Shown here piece after piece: positions 34,501-46,800 of a stretch of 64,000 nt of DNA. Below the pieces are notes generated by a model, which ran no database searches, had not been told where the DNA came from, and saw only the letters and a list, made by a program, of their open reading frames with translations. A program made the translations under genes and the position numbers. Source of the stretch: Odontesthes bonariensis (lineage: Eukaryota > Chordata > Actinopteri > Atheriniformes > Atherinopsidae); the NCBI RefSeq assembly GCF_027942865.1, contig NC_134517.1, positions 6,777,705 to 6,841,704 on the forward strand. The letters run 5' to 3'. Position 1 is the first letter of the stretch. Each line of letters opens with the position of its first letter.

Positions 34501-37500
34501 GGTTTATGCGGAAAATTGCTCCAACCTTATACAGTACATTTACTGTAAATAAATTGATCAGGACAGACCGGGTGTGTAGTAGCATTGTATTATGGTAGAT
34601 GGTAACCTTTATTCCTTTGTGTGATCTTTAATATTTCTTTCAAATGTTCAAGATTTTACATTTTAGCAATTACAGTGAACAGGACATATTTGAAAACACT
34701 AATGTGAAAACGCACATTAAGTTAATGGGAAAATCCTACAACTTCTTCAGGATTAAATTTTTCACTGAATTGATTTCAAATGTGCTCAGAATATCTACAA
34801 ATAATTAATGACTGGACATACAGGAAAAGGTGTTCTTCCAGCTATCTACCTGTCTGTGTCGTGACCTCAATCATTTTTGTAAACTGGAATTTTTTCAAAT
34901 GCACCAAAAACTGAAGAAACTATTTCCTGAAAATACTCAAATAAGCTCTTGCCTATAATCTTCTTTTATTCTGCTTGCATCAATTACTTGGTGGCTGCTT
35001 ACTTTAGAATGACGTCAGTTTTGGTCATTGTTGGCAACTAAAAGCGTTTACAAACTGTTATACTACACAAAAGAGGACATTTGACCATGCAGTGCCTTTA
35101 ATCTTTTGCTTCTTTTGTCACTTAAATGTGATTGATTTTTTTTTTTACTTGCTTAGCTATTCAATAAAATAAAATTTTGAGCACTAGAACATTTAGAGGT
35201 CCACAAAAATCTGCCAATATGGACGCAGACTTTATCTGGACCCTTGATGTTGCGTATTCGAATGGTGTCAAAATGTGTCAAATAAGTCCACTACTGTAAT
35301 CTAGTTTAATTAGTTAAATTAGTTGTTTGTTTATGCACAGCAGTTTCTGTTTTTCTGAATACTGCTCAAACTTCACCAAAGTATTTTTTAACATGTTATG
35401 GATATTTTTTTTCTTCTAAATTTTAATCAAAATTTTATTACATGTCCTTTTTCCTATTTATCATAGATTTATAAATAGTGATACTTATAGTAGTATGTCT
35501 TTCTCTTAGGGACTGCTTTATTGTGCTAACTCCATTTGTATCTCAACTCTGTACAGCCAAGAAGCAAAGTGCCATGTCCTCAGATGGCTTTCAGATGTAC
35601 CTGTGCTCCCAGGAGGGCTCCATATTCAAACCTGAATGTCGGGAACTTCACCAGGACATGAGCCAGCCGCTCAGCCACTACTTTATCTCCTCCTCACACA
35701 ACACCTACCTCCTGGAGGACCAACTGCGGGGACAGAGCAGCTCGGAGGCTTACATTCAGTGAGGGCTGCCTAGACTCACCACACACAGGCACACACGTCA
35801 GAAACGCAGTGATAGAATTGGACAGTAAAATAAGATGATATCACTGTAGGCCATAAAACGTTAATAATAATTGATTAACATCAAGGTTTACAGAGAAATG
35901 AAAGATGTTACGGTGAAAAGAAGAACTGGAAATTAACTATGATGTGTTTTTCTGGTTATGAAAGACTAAACTGGGGTTTGCCTTTGTCTTAAGTCTTGTA
36001 ATAAAAGTAATAGAGGCAGCTTTATTTGATGGAGGTGTTAAAACGGAAGTGGTAAGACGGACCAAAACAATACAAACAACAAGAATTACTTCCATTTGTG
36101 TGTGTTTGTGTCGACATGTCTGTAGGGCTCTGAAGAGAGGTTGTCGCTGTGTAGAGGTGGACTGCTGGGATGGCAGTGACGGGGAGCCTGTTGTGTATCA
36201 TGGGCACACTTTGACTTCAAAAATTCTCTTCAAAGACGTCATTTCAACACTCAAGGAATATGCTTTCAGGGTGAGTGTTTACAGTTTTAATTCATATCTC
36301 ATCACTCACCTTTCCTGGTGTCTGGTCATACAGTCCTGTCATGTCAAATTTCCATTTACATTAATCAGTACATACCACTCTTTCACAGTTTGCTCTGAAA
36401 CAGAGGAAACAGCCCAGGTATAAACAGTTAAGCGTTGCACTGCTTATCCAGAACACTATTATTACAAATAAGCCACAGAACACGAATGATTATGATAACA
36501 ATGAATTGAACTCCAATTGGCTTGAAGTGGACTATATTATTTAAGTGCCTTGGGATGCCATTTGTTGTAATTTGGCGCTATATAAATAAACTGAATTTAA
36601 TTGAATTAATGAAATCAACAAGCCTCTAATTATCATAAAATTGAGGCAAACAAAACCACAACAATCTGCAAACCACTGACAGCAAACAGCCCTTGAATGC
36701 AGATCTAATTTATACCTCTAAACTGTCAGTGTGCTCATAAGAGTCAAATCCAGAAGCAGTTGTTGGTGATCTTCCCTGCCTCTGGAATTTAATGTACCCT
36801 GCTGACTGAGCCACATGGAAAACAGCCAGAACTTCTGTGTCTCCACCTCTCTCCTTTGTCCTTCTCAAACTTTCCTACTCAACTTTTGGAATATAGTCTG
36901 CCAATAAAATTCAGAATTCCAGCATCAAACCCTGTATGGACGTATGGAAAATGGGGGAAAATTTGATTTGAATTTTTTGATTTAGTCTTTGATGTTGTCC
37001 TGAATGCAGAATATGCTACTCAAAAATCTCAGTGAACTATTCTGCATTAATGCTACTATCACAGAAGTGTAAATGGGCTTTTCTAAGGACAAAGACACCG
37101 ACACAACCTCATACCATCACAGAGCAACTGTTCCTGATAAAAGTCTGGATGGTTGTTTTTGTCGTTGGTGCAGAGCATATGGCGTCCCTTACTTCAAACA
37201 AGGATCTTGAATACTAATTGGTCTGACAACAATAGATGTTTCCACTGTTTGATGGTCCATTCCAGACGCCTCAGAGCCCACAGGTGCCCACAGGTGCCAT
37301 GCCACCGCTGGACAAAGTCAACAAAAGGCTTCTTTTTTTGCACAGTAAAATAAAAGTGGCATTTGTGACTGTAACTTTGTATTGTAATGCTTGACAAGTT
37401 TCCCACAGTAATCCCTTGCCCATCTTGTCAATCTAGTTATATCAGCTAATGACGAAAAAGAGTTTGCCTCCATCCCAATCTTTTTGGAATGTTTTGTCTG

Positions 37501-40500
37501 AGATGCAAACATTATATAAATCAACAAATGAAACCAAGTTGAATAGACAACATATCTTACTTTGGTTTGTACTGTCACTGATGGAATAAAAGTCAATGTA
37601 AATGCAGTTATCACTGCGTTTTAATTTATTTTTTGGCATTCACTATAACCAAAACCCAACCTTTTTTGTTTGTTTTGACAGTGTATATGTGTAAATGTAA
37701 ATGAGTAGTGTATTCTAACTTTTTGACAGGCATCAGATTTCCCTGTCATCGTGTCACTGGAGAATCACTGTGGGGTGGAGCAGCAGACAGTCATGGCCCA
37801 GCACCTCAAACAAATCCTGGGTGACATGCTACTGACAACCCCTCTGAATGGACAGATCCCTCAACAGCTCCCGTCACCACAGGTCAGAATCTGTTTAAGG
37901 TCTGTTAAACTCAAATTGCCTTTATTTTTTCACAAACTGTCAAACATTTCTTTTCTTACCTTGTCAGAAATATTAGAACCAGTTAGATGGGAGAATTGCA
38001 GCAAAATAAAAAAAAGATAAAAAAGTTCATTATGGCAAATCTAGCAATTTAATATTTGTTTTCTAAAATCAAACTAAAATTATTCTTAATTTTTTTTTAA
38101 ATCTATTCTTACCTAAACTTTTTTTTTAACTTTCATTCACAGTTGAGACATTTTTAAAAGATTGATTCTGCAACTCGTCCATTTTGCAGTGATCCTAAAA
38201 GCACAAGTATAACCTGCAAACTCTTCTCCATCAGAGCATTTACAACAATCAATACTAACTTCAAGTAATTGCACATGAATGCCCGGAAGAGTTCCACTGA
38301 GGGTTCGGCCAATTAAATAGTGGTGCACTGCTGCATTTAGGTAGAAGACAACATAGTGCAAGAAAATGAAACACCTTCACCAAGTAACTTATTGGTCTAA
38401 TGATTGTTCATTACAGGAACTGAGTGGTAAGATTTTGCTAAAAGCTAAGAAAATTGGTGGTCTAGAAGAGTGTCTGGATGAAAGCCTGACAGATGAAGTT
38501 AGTGATGAGGAAGAGATGGCCAACGGTGAAGCTGAAAGCCCTTCTACAGAAGATCCACCAGCTGAGAAGCACAAGGTAGATGTACATGGTAATGCTTTGA
38601 TAAACGCATCAATTCCTGTAAGTCTGTAGATTCTCAGACATCCAGGTCATGGTCCTTAGTGATTAGATAGAAGGCAGCTGGATTTCCGGACTCTGTGATT
38701 GTAAAGGTGACTTCCTCGGTTAAAGTGGGGAATGTGCTGGTAACTCATGTGTTTTCCAGTTGTTAATGAGGAAGATGAAAACTCTTGGATGAGAGTTAAA
38801 TTGTTGTTGAGAACCAAAAAGAAGTTCAACTGCCTTCTACTCAAGCATTCAGAACAACTTTCTATTTGAGAACCATTTCTATTTGAAAAATAAAATACAA
38901 CCAAACTGTCTGATGTCAGGTTTGAAATGAAAAATAATTACCTGGTCATTTGCTCTCAACTATCTAAAAGTGCTAATGACAGATCTTTCACAGCAGCCAT
39001 TTTTTAGGACATAGACTTAGACGTCCTAGGTAAACACAGATGATGTTAATGACATTATTATTGAATTATATGGAGGCCTGTCCAGGGTGTACCCTGCCTC
39101 TCGCCCATTGACCGCTGGGATAGGCTCCAGCCCCCCTGCGACCCGACCGACGGATTCAGCGGTATAGAAAATGGATGGATGGATGAATTATATAGAATTT
39201 GATTGAACTAGATTGATAAGCATAATGATGAACTGGACTGAATTGGACAGTATTTAATTTAACTTGAATTGACCTTGTTTAATTTCTCTGTCAAATATCC
39301 TGAGATGAATTTTGTTGTGAATTGATGCTACATTATTAAACTGGCTGAAATTAATTTTGTAAAATAGCATTGATGTAATTATCCAGTGATATGCATTAAA
39401 TGTGATGAAACAAAGCTAGAATACAGAAATAACACATTAAAGGGGAACTGCGGTATTTTCAACATTAAGCCTCTTTTATGAGTCATCTGCAATGTTTTAG
39501 AACCCCCCTCACCGCTTTTTTGAATTTTACTTCTGTCTCCGGTATTTGCCTAATTTTGATTCTTCTCAACCTGCTTCAGAATGGCAAGTCATATGCATGT
39601 TCTAAAAGGTCCGTAAAAGCACCATAACCGTCCGTTTTCAAAATCATCAACTCACCGGGGTGGTTACTGGTGTGCACTGGTAATCCATATCAAATTTCGT
39701 TGAAAAAGCAGTTGAATCTGACTTGCTATACTCCACACCACTTGATGGCGGAGTAATATCAACGAACATCCAGTCTTCCATAGAACTCAATGGGATTTAC
39801 AAAATGTCAAATAAAACACGACAGAAGCAACTTTTCGCAACAAAATTTGATATGGATTACCAGTGCACACCAGTAACCACTCCGGTGAGTTGATGATTTT
39901 GAAAACGGATGTTTATGGTGCTTTTACGGACCTTTTAGGACATGCACATGACTTGCCATTCTGAAGCAGGTTGAGAAGAATCAAAATTAGGCAAATACCG
40001 GAGACAGCAGTAAAATTAAAAAAAGCGGTGAGGGGGGTTAAAAAACATTGCAGACGACTCATAAAAGAGGCTTAATGTTGAAAATACCACAGTTCCCCTT
40101 TAATAATCAAGATAGTTTTAGTCCATTTTAAAACTAAACATGAAGTTAACAGATAATTAACAGTTAATATATTAAAAAAAAGTATTAAGCGTATTTCTGT
40201 TACTGTTACTGCTTGACAACTGTACTTCAATATTATATTCAGGGCACTTTCCATCGCCAGGTCAAGATCTCACAATGAAATAGATGCAATAGAAAGACAT
40301 TTGGTGATTCCCATTTGATTAAACTCTTGGTGACAGTGAGCAGGAAAAACCTCCTGGAAATGGTACATGGAGCTCCGGAGCCACACATACACAGAAAGGT
40401 TCAAAGAGAAACTGTGAACAGTATTTAAATAAATAGATATAGCAATTATTTGCTGACAAATTCACTATTTTATTTCTCCCGTAGAAGAAATCCAAATTGT

Positions 40501-43124
40501 CCAGGGAACTGTCGGACTTGGTGATTTACTGCAAGAGTGTGCATTTTCATGGCTTTGAGCATGCTCGTTCTCACGCCAAGTGTTATGAGATGTCTTCCTT
40601 CTCTGAATCCAAGGCTAAGAAGCTTACAAAAGAAACAGGTATTATGATCATAACGGAATGCTGTAACCCTTTTAGGAGGATAAAAGCATTGTAATGTGTT
40701 ATGCATGTAGGGTACAATGAATATGGAGAATTCAAGCTACAGAAATACAGTGCACATGTTCTTTCTTCAGAGACAGAATTTGTGCAGTACAACACCCGGC
40801 ATCTGAGCAGGACCTACCCCAGTGGCCTGAGGACAGAATCTTCCAACTATAACCCACAGGAGATGTGGAATGTGGGCTGCCAGATTGGTAAGGAGGAATG
40901 TCGCCATCTCCTGGTTAAACAAAATGTTTAACATAAAATCAATTGGTAGCTCTTCTTTTTCATGTGTGGCCATAAGTCAGTGGAATGTCCTTCCCACAGA
41001 AATGATCTCATGTATAAATCCCCACACATTCTCATGCTTATCAAAACGCTGGTTATTAAGTAAGCAAGCTTGCATACATTGAGTGACATGTGAGTGTGTC
41101 TGTGTGTATATATTTCTGGTTGCTGGTGTGTGTGGTGAGTGTGGTTGTTGGGGGAGGATGGGGGAGGGAAAAGTTGGACAGTTATCTGTGTGTGTGCTTG
41201 TGTTTGAATGTGTGATGAGAGTAAGAGAGAGTATGTGCTGTTGATCCCTATTGTGTACTTCATGATTTTGGCGCCCTTGTTTCCTGTTTTTCTCTCTTTT
41301 TTTGCCAGTGTGTTTTGTCTATTTTTAAAATATTATGGTCTGCATATTACTTTTATCTGTCATATTTTACAATCTTAATCTGTTCTTACCTTACGTGCCC
41401 AGGGACTACAGGTGGAAATTAACAAATGTTGCTTCAACCTGGCACAAGGCATCTCTTCTCTCAAGATTAATGCTTTTGTGCATTGTTCCCGTTTTAAACA
41501 AATAAATAAAAAAAAAAAAATAAATCCAGTTTTGTGACGTCCACAGCCATTGCTACACTTTCAGCAGTTCATGCAAAAAGGCAGGGTTTGTGCTGTGATG
41601 TATGGAGTAAATGTATTTGCAAGGATTTTGAATGTAAGGGTCAGATATAGAGCATCATTCCCTCAGCTGAAGAGGTTTGACAAAACAACAGTTTCCAGTC
41701 ACATAAGCTCAAACTCGCAAAGTGTGCTCCGTAATGGAAGGCAGTCTTCTGTTGGAATTGCATTTCACTCTTTTGTTTCCCCTCTGCCTCCTTCCCAAAG
41801 TGGCTCTGAACTTCCAGACGGCTGGACTGGAAATGGATCTGAATGATGGGCTCTTCAGGCAGAATAGCTACTGTGGTTACGTTCTCAAGCCAAGCTTCAT
41901 GAGGGATATCAGCACTCAATTCAGTCCAGAGAAACCTGAGGAGTGGCAAGGCTACAAACCACTTCGCTTATCAATACAGGTTAAAAACTAGATGAGTCTG
42001 CAGGATTTCATAGGGAATTTTTTTTTAATCACTGTATACCAGAGAAATGCACAAGAAAGTGAGCTCTTTCTCAATATATGTGTGTGTTTACCAGGTGATA
42101 AGTGGGCAACAGTTACCAAAGGTGAACCAGAAAGAGGGCTCCATTGTAGACCCGCTGGTCAGAGTGGAGATCTATGGGGTACCACAGGACCAGGCCAAGG
42201 AAGAGACCAGTCACATCAACAACAATGGTGAAATAGTAATCCTTCTTATATAGAGATGCCTTTGTTGACACAAAGGTCTTGGCATACAAATAGTGTAAAA
42301 ACAATAATATGGATTGAAAAAGAAACCTTTATACAAAAAAAGACTTGTCACTCAGTCATCTTCACTCTTACCTGCCCTCTCCCTGCAGGCTTTAACCCAG
42401 TGTGGAATGAAACTCTAAATTTTGTCATCCACGTCCCTGAGCTGGTGCTGGTTCGCTTTGTGGTGGAAGACTACGACAAGGCATCCAGGAATGACTTCAT
42501 TGGGCAGTTCACTCTTCCATTGACATGCGTCCAGGCAGGTGAGCGGGAAACGGAAGTCTTCCATCTCATTGCAACGGTTGAAATTTAGGATGCACAATAT
42601 CTACATGTCAACAGCCAGTCAATAAAGACTTTAAAATATTGGCATCAGCCAAACATTTGACATGCAGGCAGAATTTGGTTATGGCATATTTCAGGACTGT
42701 CATGGAGAGAGGATACCAGGATATCCAAGCTTATTAAAGTATCATTTTTTCCTCAAGTTACTTTTTCTAATAAGTAAAAATGATAAATTAATTCTGCTAA
42801 AAGAAAAAGGCTTTGATGATTAGACCATCTTTATTGGCTTTCAAAATCTGTCAATACAGGTTGAAAAATATCAGGATATTGGCAAAAAAAATATATATAT
42901 ATTGTGCTTCCTTATTTTAAATATCTTGACAAAGTCTTACTGGTGGTTGTGTCCAGTGCCAGAGGAAGGCAAAATCATGATTTACTCAGTACAAATAGCT
43001 CATTTAATCCAAATTCTACCTCCTTCTTCCAGGATACCGTCACATACATCTGCTGTCTAAAGATGGAACTGCCATCCCGACCTCGTCACTCTTTGTCAAC
43101 ATCAGCATTTCAGAGCTCACTTGA
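31512..43124 (+). CDS. plcd4: PLCD4, phosphoinositide phospholipase C delta-4
   Basis: Fifteen coding exons: 31512-31530, 31656-31814, 33392-33620, 33760-33889, 34149-34380, 35557-35758, 36126-36270, 37730-37882, 38417-38575, 40485-40638, 40771-40887, 41801-41979, 42095-42227, 42389-42538, 43033-43124. All are GT-AG with consistent phase; total 2253 nt, 750 residues (human about 762). The enzyme cleaves PIP2 to diacylglycerol and IP3, with Ca2+. Domains: PH (about 15-130), EF-hands with loop [12 protein letters not shown] at 146-157 and a second near 182-193, catalytic X (about 260-420) with H304 in [12 protein letters not shown] and H349 in VVYHGHT, metal-site candidates N305, E334, D336 and E383, an acidic X-Y linker (about 440-475), Y (about 480-600) and C2 (about 620-745). 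Catalytic residues look intact. The short first exon MDPEGS was chosen because its phase joins exon 2 exactly. The delta-4 paralogue call rests on similarity and synteny. Confidence 0.95.
36530..36612 (+). repeat. LINE/SINE 3' tail fragment in plcd4 intron
   Basis: AAGTGCCTTGGGATGCC, then GTAATTTGGCGCTATATAAA and TAAACTGAATTTAATTGAATT. This is a typical fish L2-group 3' tail ending in a short repeated AT-rich unit. It is truncated and non-coding. Confidence 0.7.
39072..39186 (+). repeat. L2/SINE-related tail fragment in plcd4 intron
   Basis: GGAGGCCTGTCCAGGGTGTA, then CCTGCCTCTCGCCC, GGGATAGGCTCCAGCCCCCC and a terminal (ATGG)n run. This is a well-known teleost repeat signature ending in GAAAATGGATGG. 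Confidence 0.8.
39441..40099. mobile_element. Foldback MITE flanked by TTAA in plcd4 intron
   Basis: Long inverted repeat with ends AGGGGAACTGCGGTATTTTC and its complement, TTAA at 39437-39440 and 40100-40103. Arms run roughly 39441-39700 and 39840-40099 with a non-palindromic centre. It differs in sequence from the AGGGATAGTTCGCC family but has the same design. No coding capacity. Confidence 0.8.
40905..41525 (+). mobile_element. LINE 3'-end fragment in plcd4 intron
   Basis: A short frame reads [20 protein letters not shown], resembling the C-terminal F-S-x-x-x-P-x-x-W-N-x-L-P motif of fish LINE ORFs. Then come a TG-rich stretch and CCAGGGACTACAGGTGGAAA, followed by a tail ending AAACAAATAAATAAAAA. 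This is a familiar teleost non-LTR 3' end. It begins only about 20 bp after the splice donor of plcd4 exon 11. Confidence 0.6.
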
Positions 43125-43823
43125 AATGGTCAAGTGGGCGAATGTGAAGCCAGAGGGGGTTAAATGTCCAGTATGACCACAAACCTGACAAAAGATCGTA
43201 AACAGCATGCATCGGCAGTTTGATTCTGGCCATCTGTCAGATTAAAAGCACAGCAAATAAGCAGTTTACATGTCAAATGGTTTGGCATATACAGTAGTAC
43301 CGGGACAAATTATGTCTGCTTGTATTTGATTGTTTTATTGCCTAAGATATCATTTTGCCTATGATATCATTTCATGGTTAAGTATTTATTGAAATTCTTT
43401 CAATATTCCTAGGCTTTGAATGTGAGTGAACATGAAGGACCACTGCACGTCATGACCATCTGAATACAAGTATCAGTACTGAAAGTCTATGGTTGACAAT
43501 TATAAAATGGAATGTGAAAAATTTGCCAAAGATCAGTATTATAAATCTACAAATACACCTGGCCTCGCATTATGTTGGTAAATTTGTTGTTTACCTACAA
43601 AGTGCGTGCTTGAATGAAACACAGTATTTACTAATGTTAACATTTGTCAAGATGATGTTGTACATAATATAACTGTGTGTATGTCTATCGGTCTTAAAAT
43701 TTTCAGAATGCTTAAACACCAATGAGTAAAATTCAGAAACACACAACCTCTGGCTCATGTAATTATCAATTGTGCATACTAACAATTCTTTTAAAATATA
43801 GGTACTGACAGATTTCTGCATCA
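43125..43823. other. Convergent 3' region between plcd4 and znf142
   Basis: 699 bp separate the plcd4 stop from the znf142 stop. It must hold both 3' UTRs and no other feature was recognised. No canonical AATAAA is obvious close to the plcd4 stop; ATTAAA at about 43243 is a possible weak signal. Confidence 0.5.
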
Positions 43824-46800
43824 CTACTGTGTTTGTTCAGTGTTCTGTCTTGTTGCCACAACCTCTTCTCTTATGTCCTCTTCCTCATTGGCTGGAGGAA
43901 GTAGTTCACTGGTCATCCCAGGTGATACTCTCTCATCTAAAGTACCCTGTAGGGCCTCCTTTAAAGTGAGACTACCAGTTTCAGAGTCTCTCAGCACACC
44001 CTGCTCTACTGACATCTGTGGATGGTGCTTTTGCAGATGCTTGACCACCTGGAATTTCTGCTTGGCTCTGTAGGAGCAGTGGCGGCACCCAAAAGGCTGC
44101 TGCTTGGTGTGGGAGAGGTAGTGATGTCTAAGACCCGCCGGCCATCGGAAGGCCTTCTGGCACAGTCCACAAGTATACGGACGACCGTCGCTGTGCTGCT
44201 GCTGGTGGGTCTTCAGTATGAAACTAGTCTTGAAGGCTTTGCCGCATTTCTCGCAGACATAAGGGCGCGTATCACAGTGCTGTGTTGCCCGATGTACACG
44301 CAGGGCATCTGCTCTGTTAGTTCGGTAGTCACACTCATCACAGGCGTAGGGCTTCTCTCCTGGAGACAACAAAAAAATACTTTATTTTTCCTCAAACATT
44401 CTCCACACCGAATGTCTTAAAGGGATAGTTCGCCTCTTTTGACATGAAGCTGTATGACATCCCATATTAGTAATATAATTTATTAAATTTGACTTACCCC
44501 CCGCTGCGTCATGTGAGCTGAGTTCCAGCCTCGTTTTGGCGTTGACGAAGGTAGTCCGGCTAGTTGGCTGGGGCTTAAAAAATAAAGCGTCTTGCTTCTC
44601 AAAACAATATGCGTTCAAAAGAGTAATACATTTGCATCACAAAATCGTTCATCCAGAAAAAGTCAGACCTCACAATCGCTTGGCGCTATTTTTGCCTCCC
44701 TTCGTATCACTGTGTGCTGCCACCTGCCGATAGCCGCACCTGTTACAGTGTTTACTGCTCGGTCTGCACTTCGGTCTGCACGGTTTACACAGCACGCAGT
44801 GATAGGAAGGTAGAGAGAAATAGCGCCAAGCGATTGTGAGGTCTGACTTTTTCTGGGTGAACAATTTTGTGATGCAAATGTATTACTCTTTTGAACGCAT
44901 ATTGTTTTGAGAAGCAAGACTTTTTGGCTATTTTTTAAGCCCCAGCCAACTAGCTGGACTACCTTCATCAACGCCAAAACGAGGCCGGAACTCGGCTCAC
45001 AGGACGCAGCAGGGGGTAAGTCAATGTTCAGAAATGATATACAGTGCACAGTGAAAATGAGTACACCCCTGTTGAAAAGTAACATTTTGAACAATATTTT
45101 AATACACACACAAGTTATTCCCAAAACGTGCATAGAGTAAGTTTAATACAACATCTGTTCAGCTTACAACAGAAAAGAAAGGTCAATAATATAACTTAAA
45201 TGACATATTTGTCCATTTTTGTGAAATTATGCTGGTGCAAAAGTGAGTACACCCCTATGTTAAACTCCCTGAGAATGGGCCGTGTTGGCCCGAAATGTCA
45301 TGAAATGAAAAGGCATTAAAAGGGAGGTCATCGTTGTGCGTTTCATCCTTGCCTTACATTGAAATTTTACATTTTGAGTCTGCACCAGGCTAAAAGAGAC
45401 GTGTGTGAGATTTGACTGAAATCCTATGGAGAGTATCATGATCTGCTTCAGTAGTCACAGTACATGTTGACAAGCATGTTTCTTTTGGTGAAATTCAGCT
45501 TCCTACTGTTGATGGCATCCATACAGCCCCAAACCATGTCACTCCCACTACTATGCTTGACTTTAAGCATGGGGCACTTTTCTTTGTACAAATCACTTTT
45601 TACCACCACACATGCTTGACACCATCTAAAGCAAATTTGTTCATCTTGGTGTCATCAGATCACAGGACACGGTTCCAGCAATCCATATCCTTAGTTTGTT
45701 TGTCTCTGATGAGACAATGATAAACAAATTTGCTTTAGATGGTGTCAAGCCTGTGTGGTGGTAAAAAGTGATTTGTACAAAGAAAAGTGCCCCATGCTTA
45801 AAGTCAAGCATAGTAGTGGGAGTGACATGGTTTGGGGCTGTATGGATGCCATCAACAGTAGGAAGCTGAATTTCACCAAAAGAAACATGCTTGTCAACAT
45901 GTACTGTGACTACTGAAGCAGATCATGATACTCTCCATAGGATTTCAGTCAAATCTCACACACGTCTCTTTTAGCCTGGTGCAGACTCAAAATGTAAAAT
46001 TTCAATGTAAGGCAAGGATGAAACGCACAACGATGACCTCCCTTTTAATGCCTTTTCATTTCATGACATTTCGGGCCAACACGGCCCATTCTCAGGGAGT
46101 TTAACATGGGGGTGTACTCACTTTTGCACCAGCATAATTTCACAAAAATGGACAAATATGTCATTTAAGTTATATTATTGACCTTTCTTTTCTGTTGTAA
46201 GCTGAACAGATGTTGTATTAAACTTACTCTATGCACGTTTTGGGAATAACTTGTGTGTGTATTAAAATATTGTTCAAAATGTTACTTTTCAACAGGGGTG
46301 TACTCATTTTCACTGTGCACTGTAGCTAATATGGGATGTCATACAGCTTCATGTCAAAAGAGGCGAACTATCCCTTTAAAATGTTGACATATGCAACTAT
46401 TTGTGTGAATCAGCATTGAAGTATTTCCCTAATATTAAAAACATGTTTGAGTACTATAATTATTATCTTTTATGTTTAGCTGGTACCTGTGTGCTTGGTC
46501 ATGTGATACTTCAGCTGAGTCGCCCACTTGCATTTGTAGCCACACTCTGGACAAAGGTACTTCTTCTCTTCTTGGTGAACTCTCATGTGAAGCTTTGGTA
46601 GAAATGATTTAAAATGTTATTTCATGTGTTTTTCAACCAAACCAAAGCCCATGACTTTCTTAAAACTGCTTCTTTACAAAATCAGTAGGATCTCAGCGGC
46701 ATTTAAAATTTTTCAATCATGACATTAAAGTTTCATTTTGAGTTATTTGTGTAAAAGTAACAACATCCACGAGTAACAACACTACTGCACTAAAGTCTTT

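Noticed and set aside
44022..44420. 132-codon plus-strand ORF
   Set aside because: Antisense to the last znf142 zinc-finger exon.
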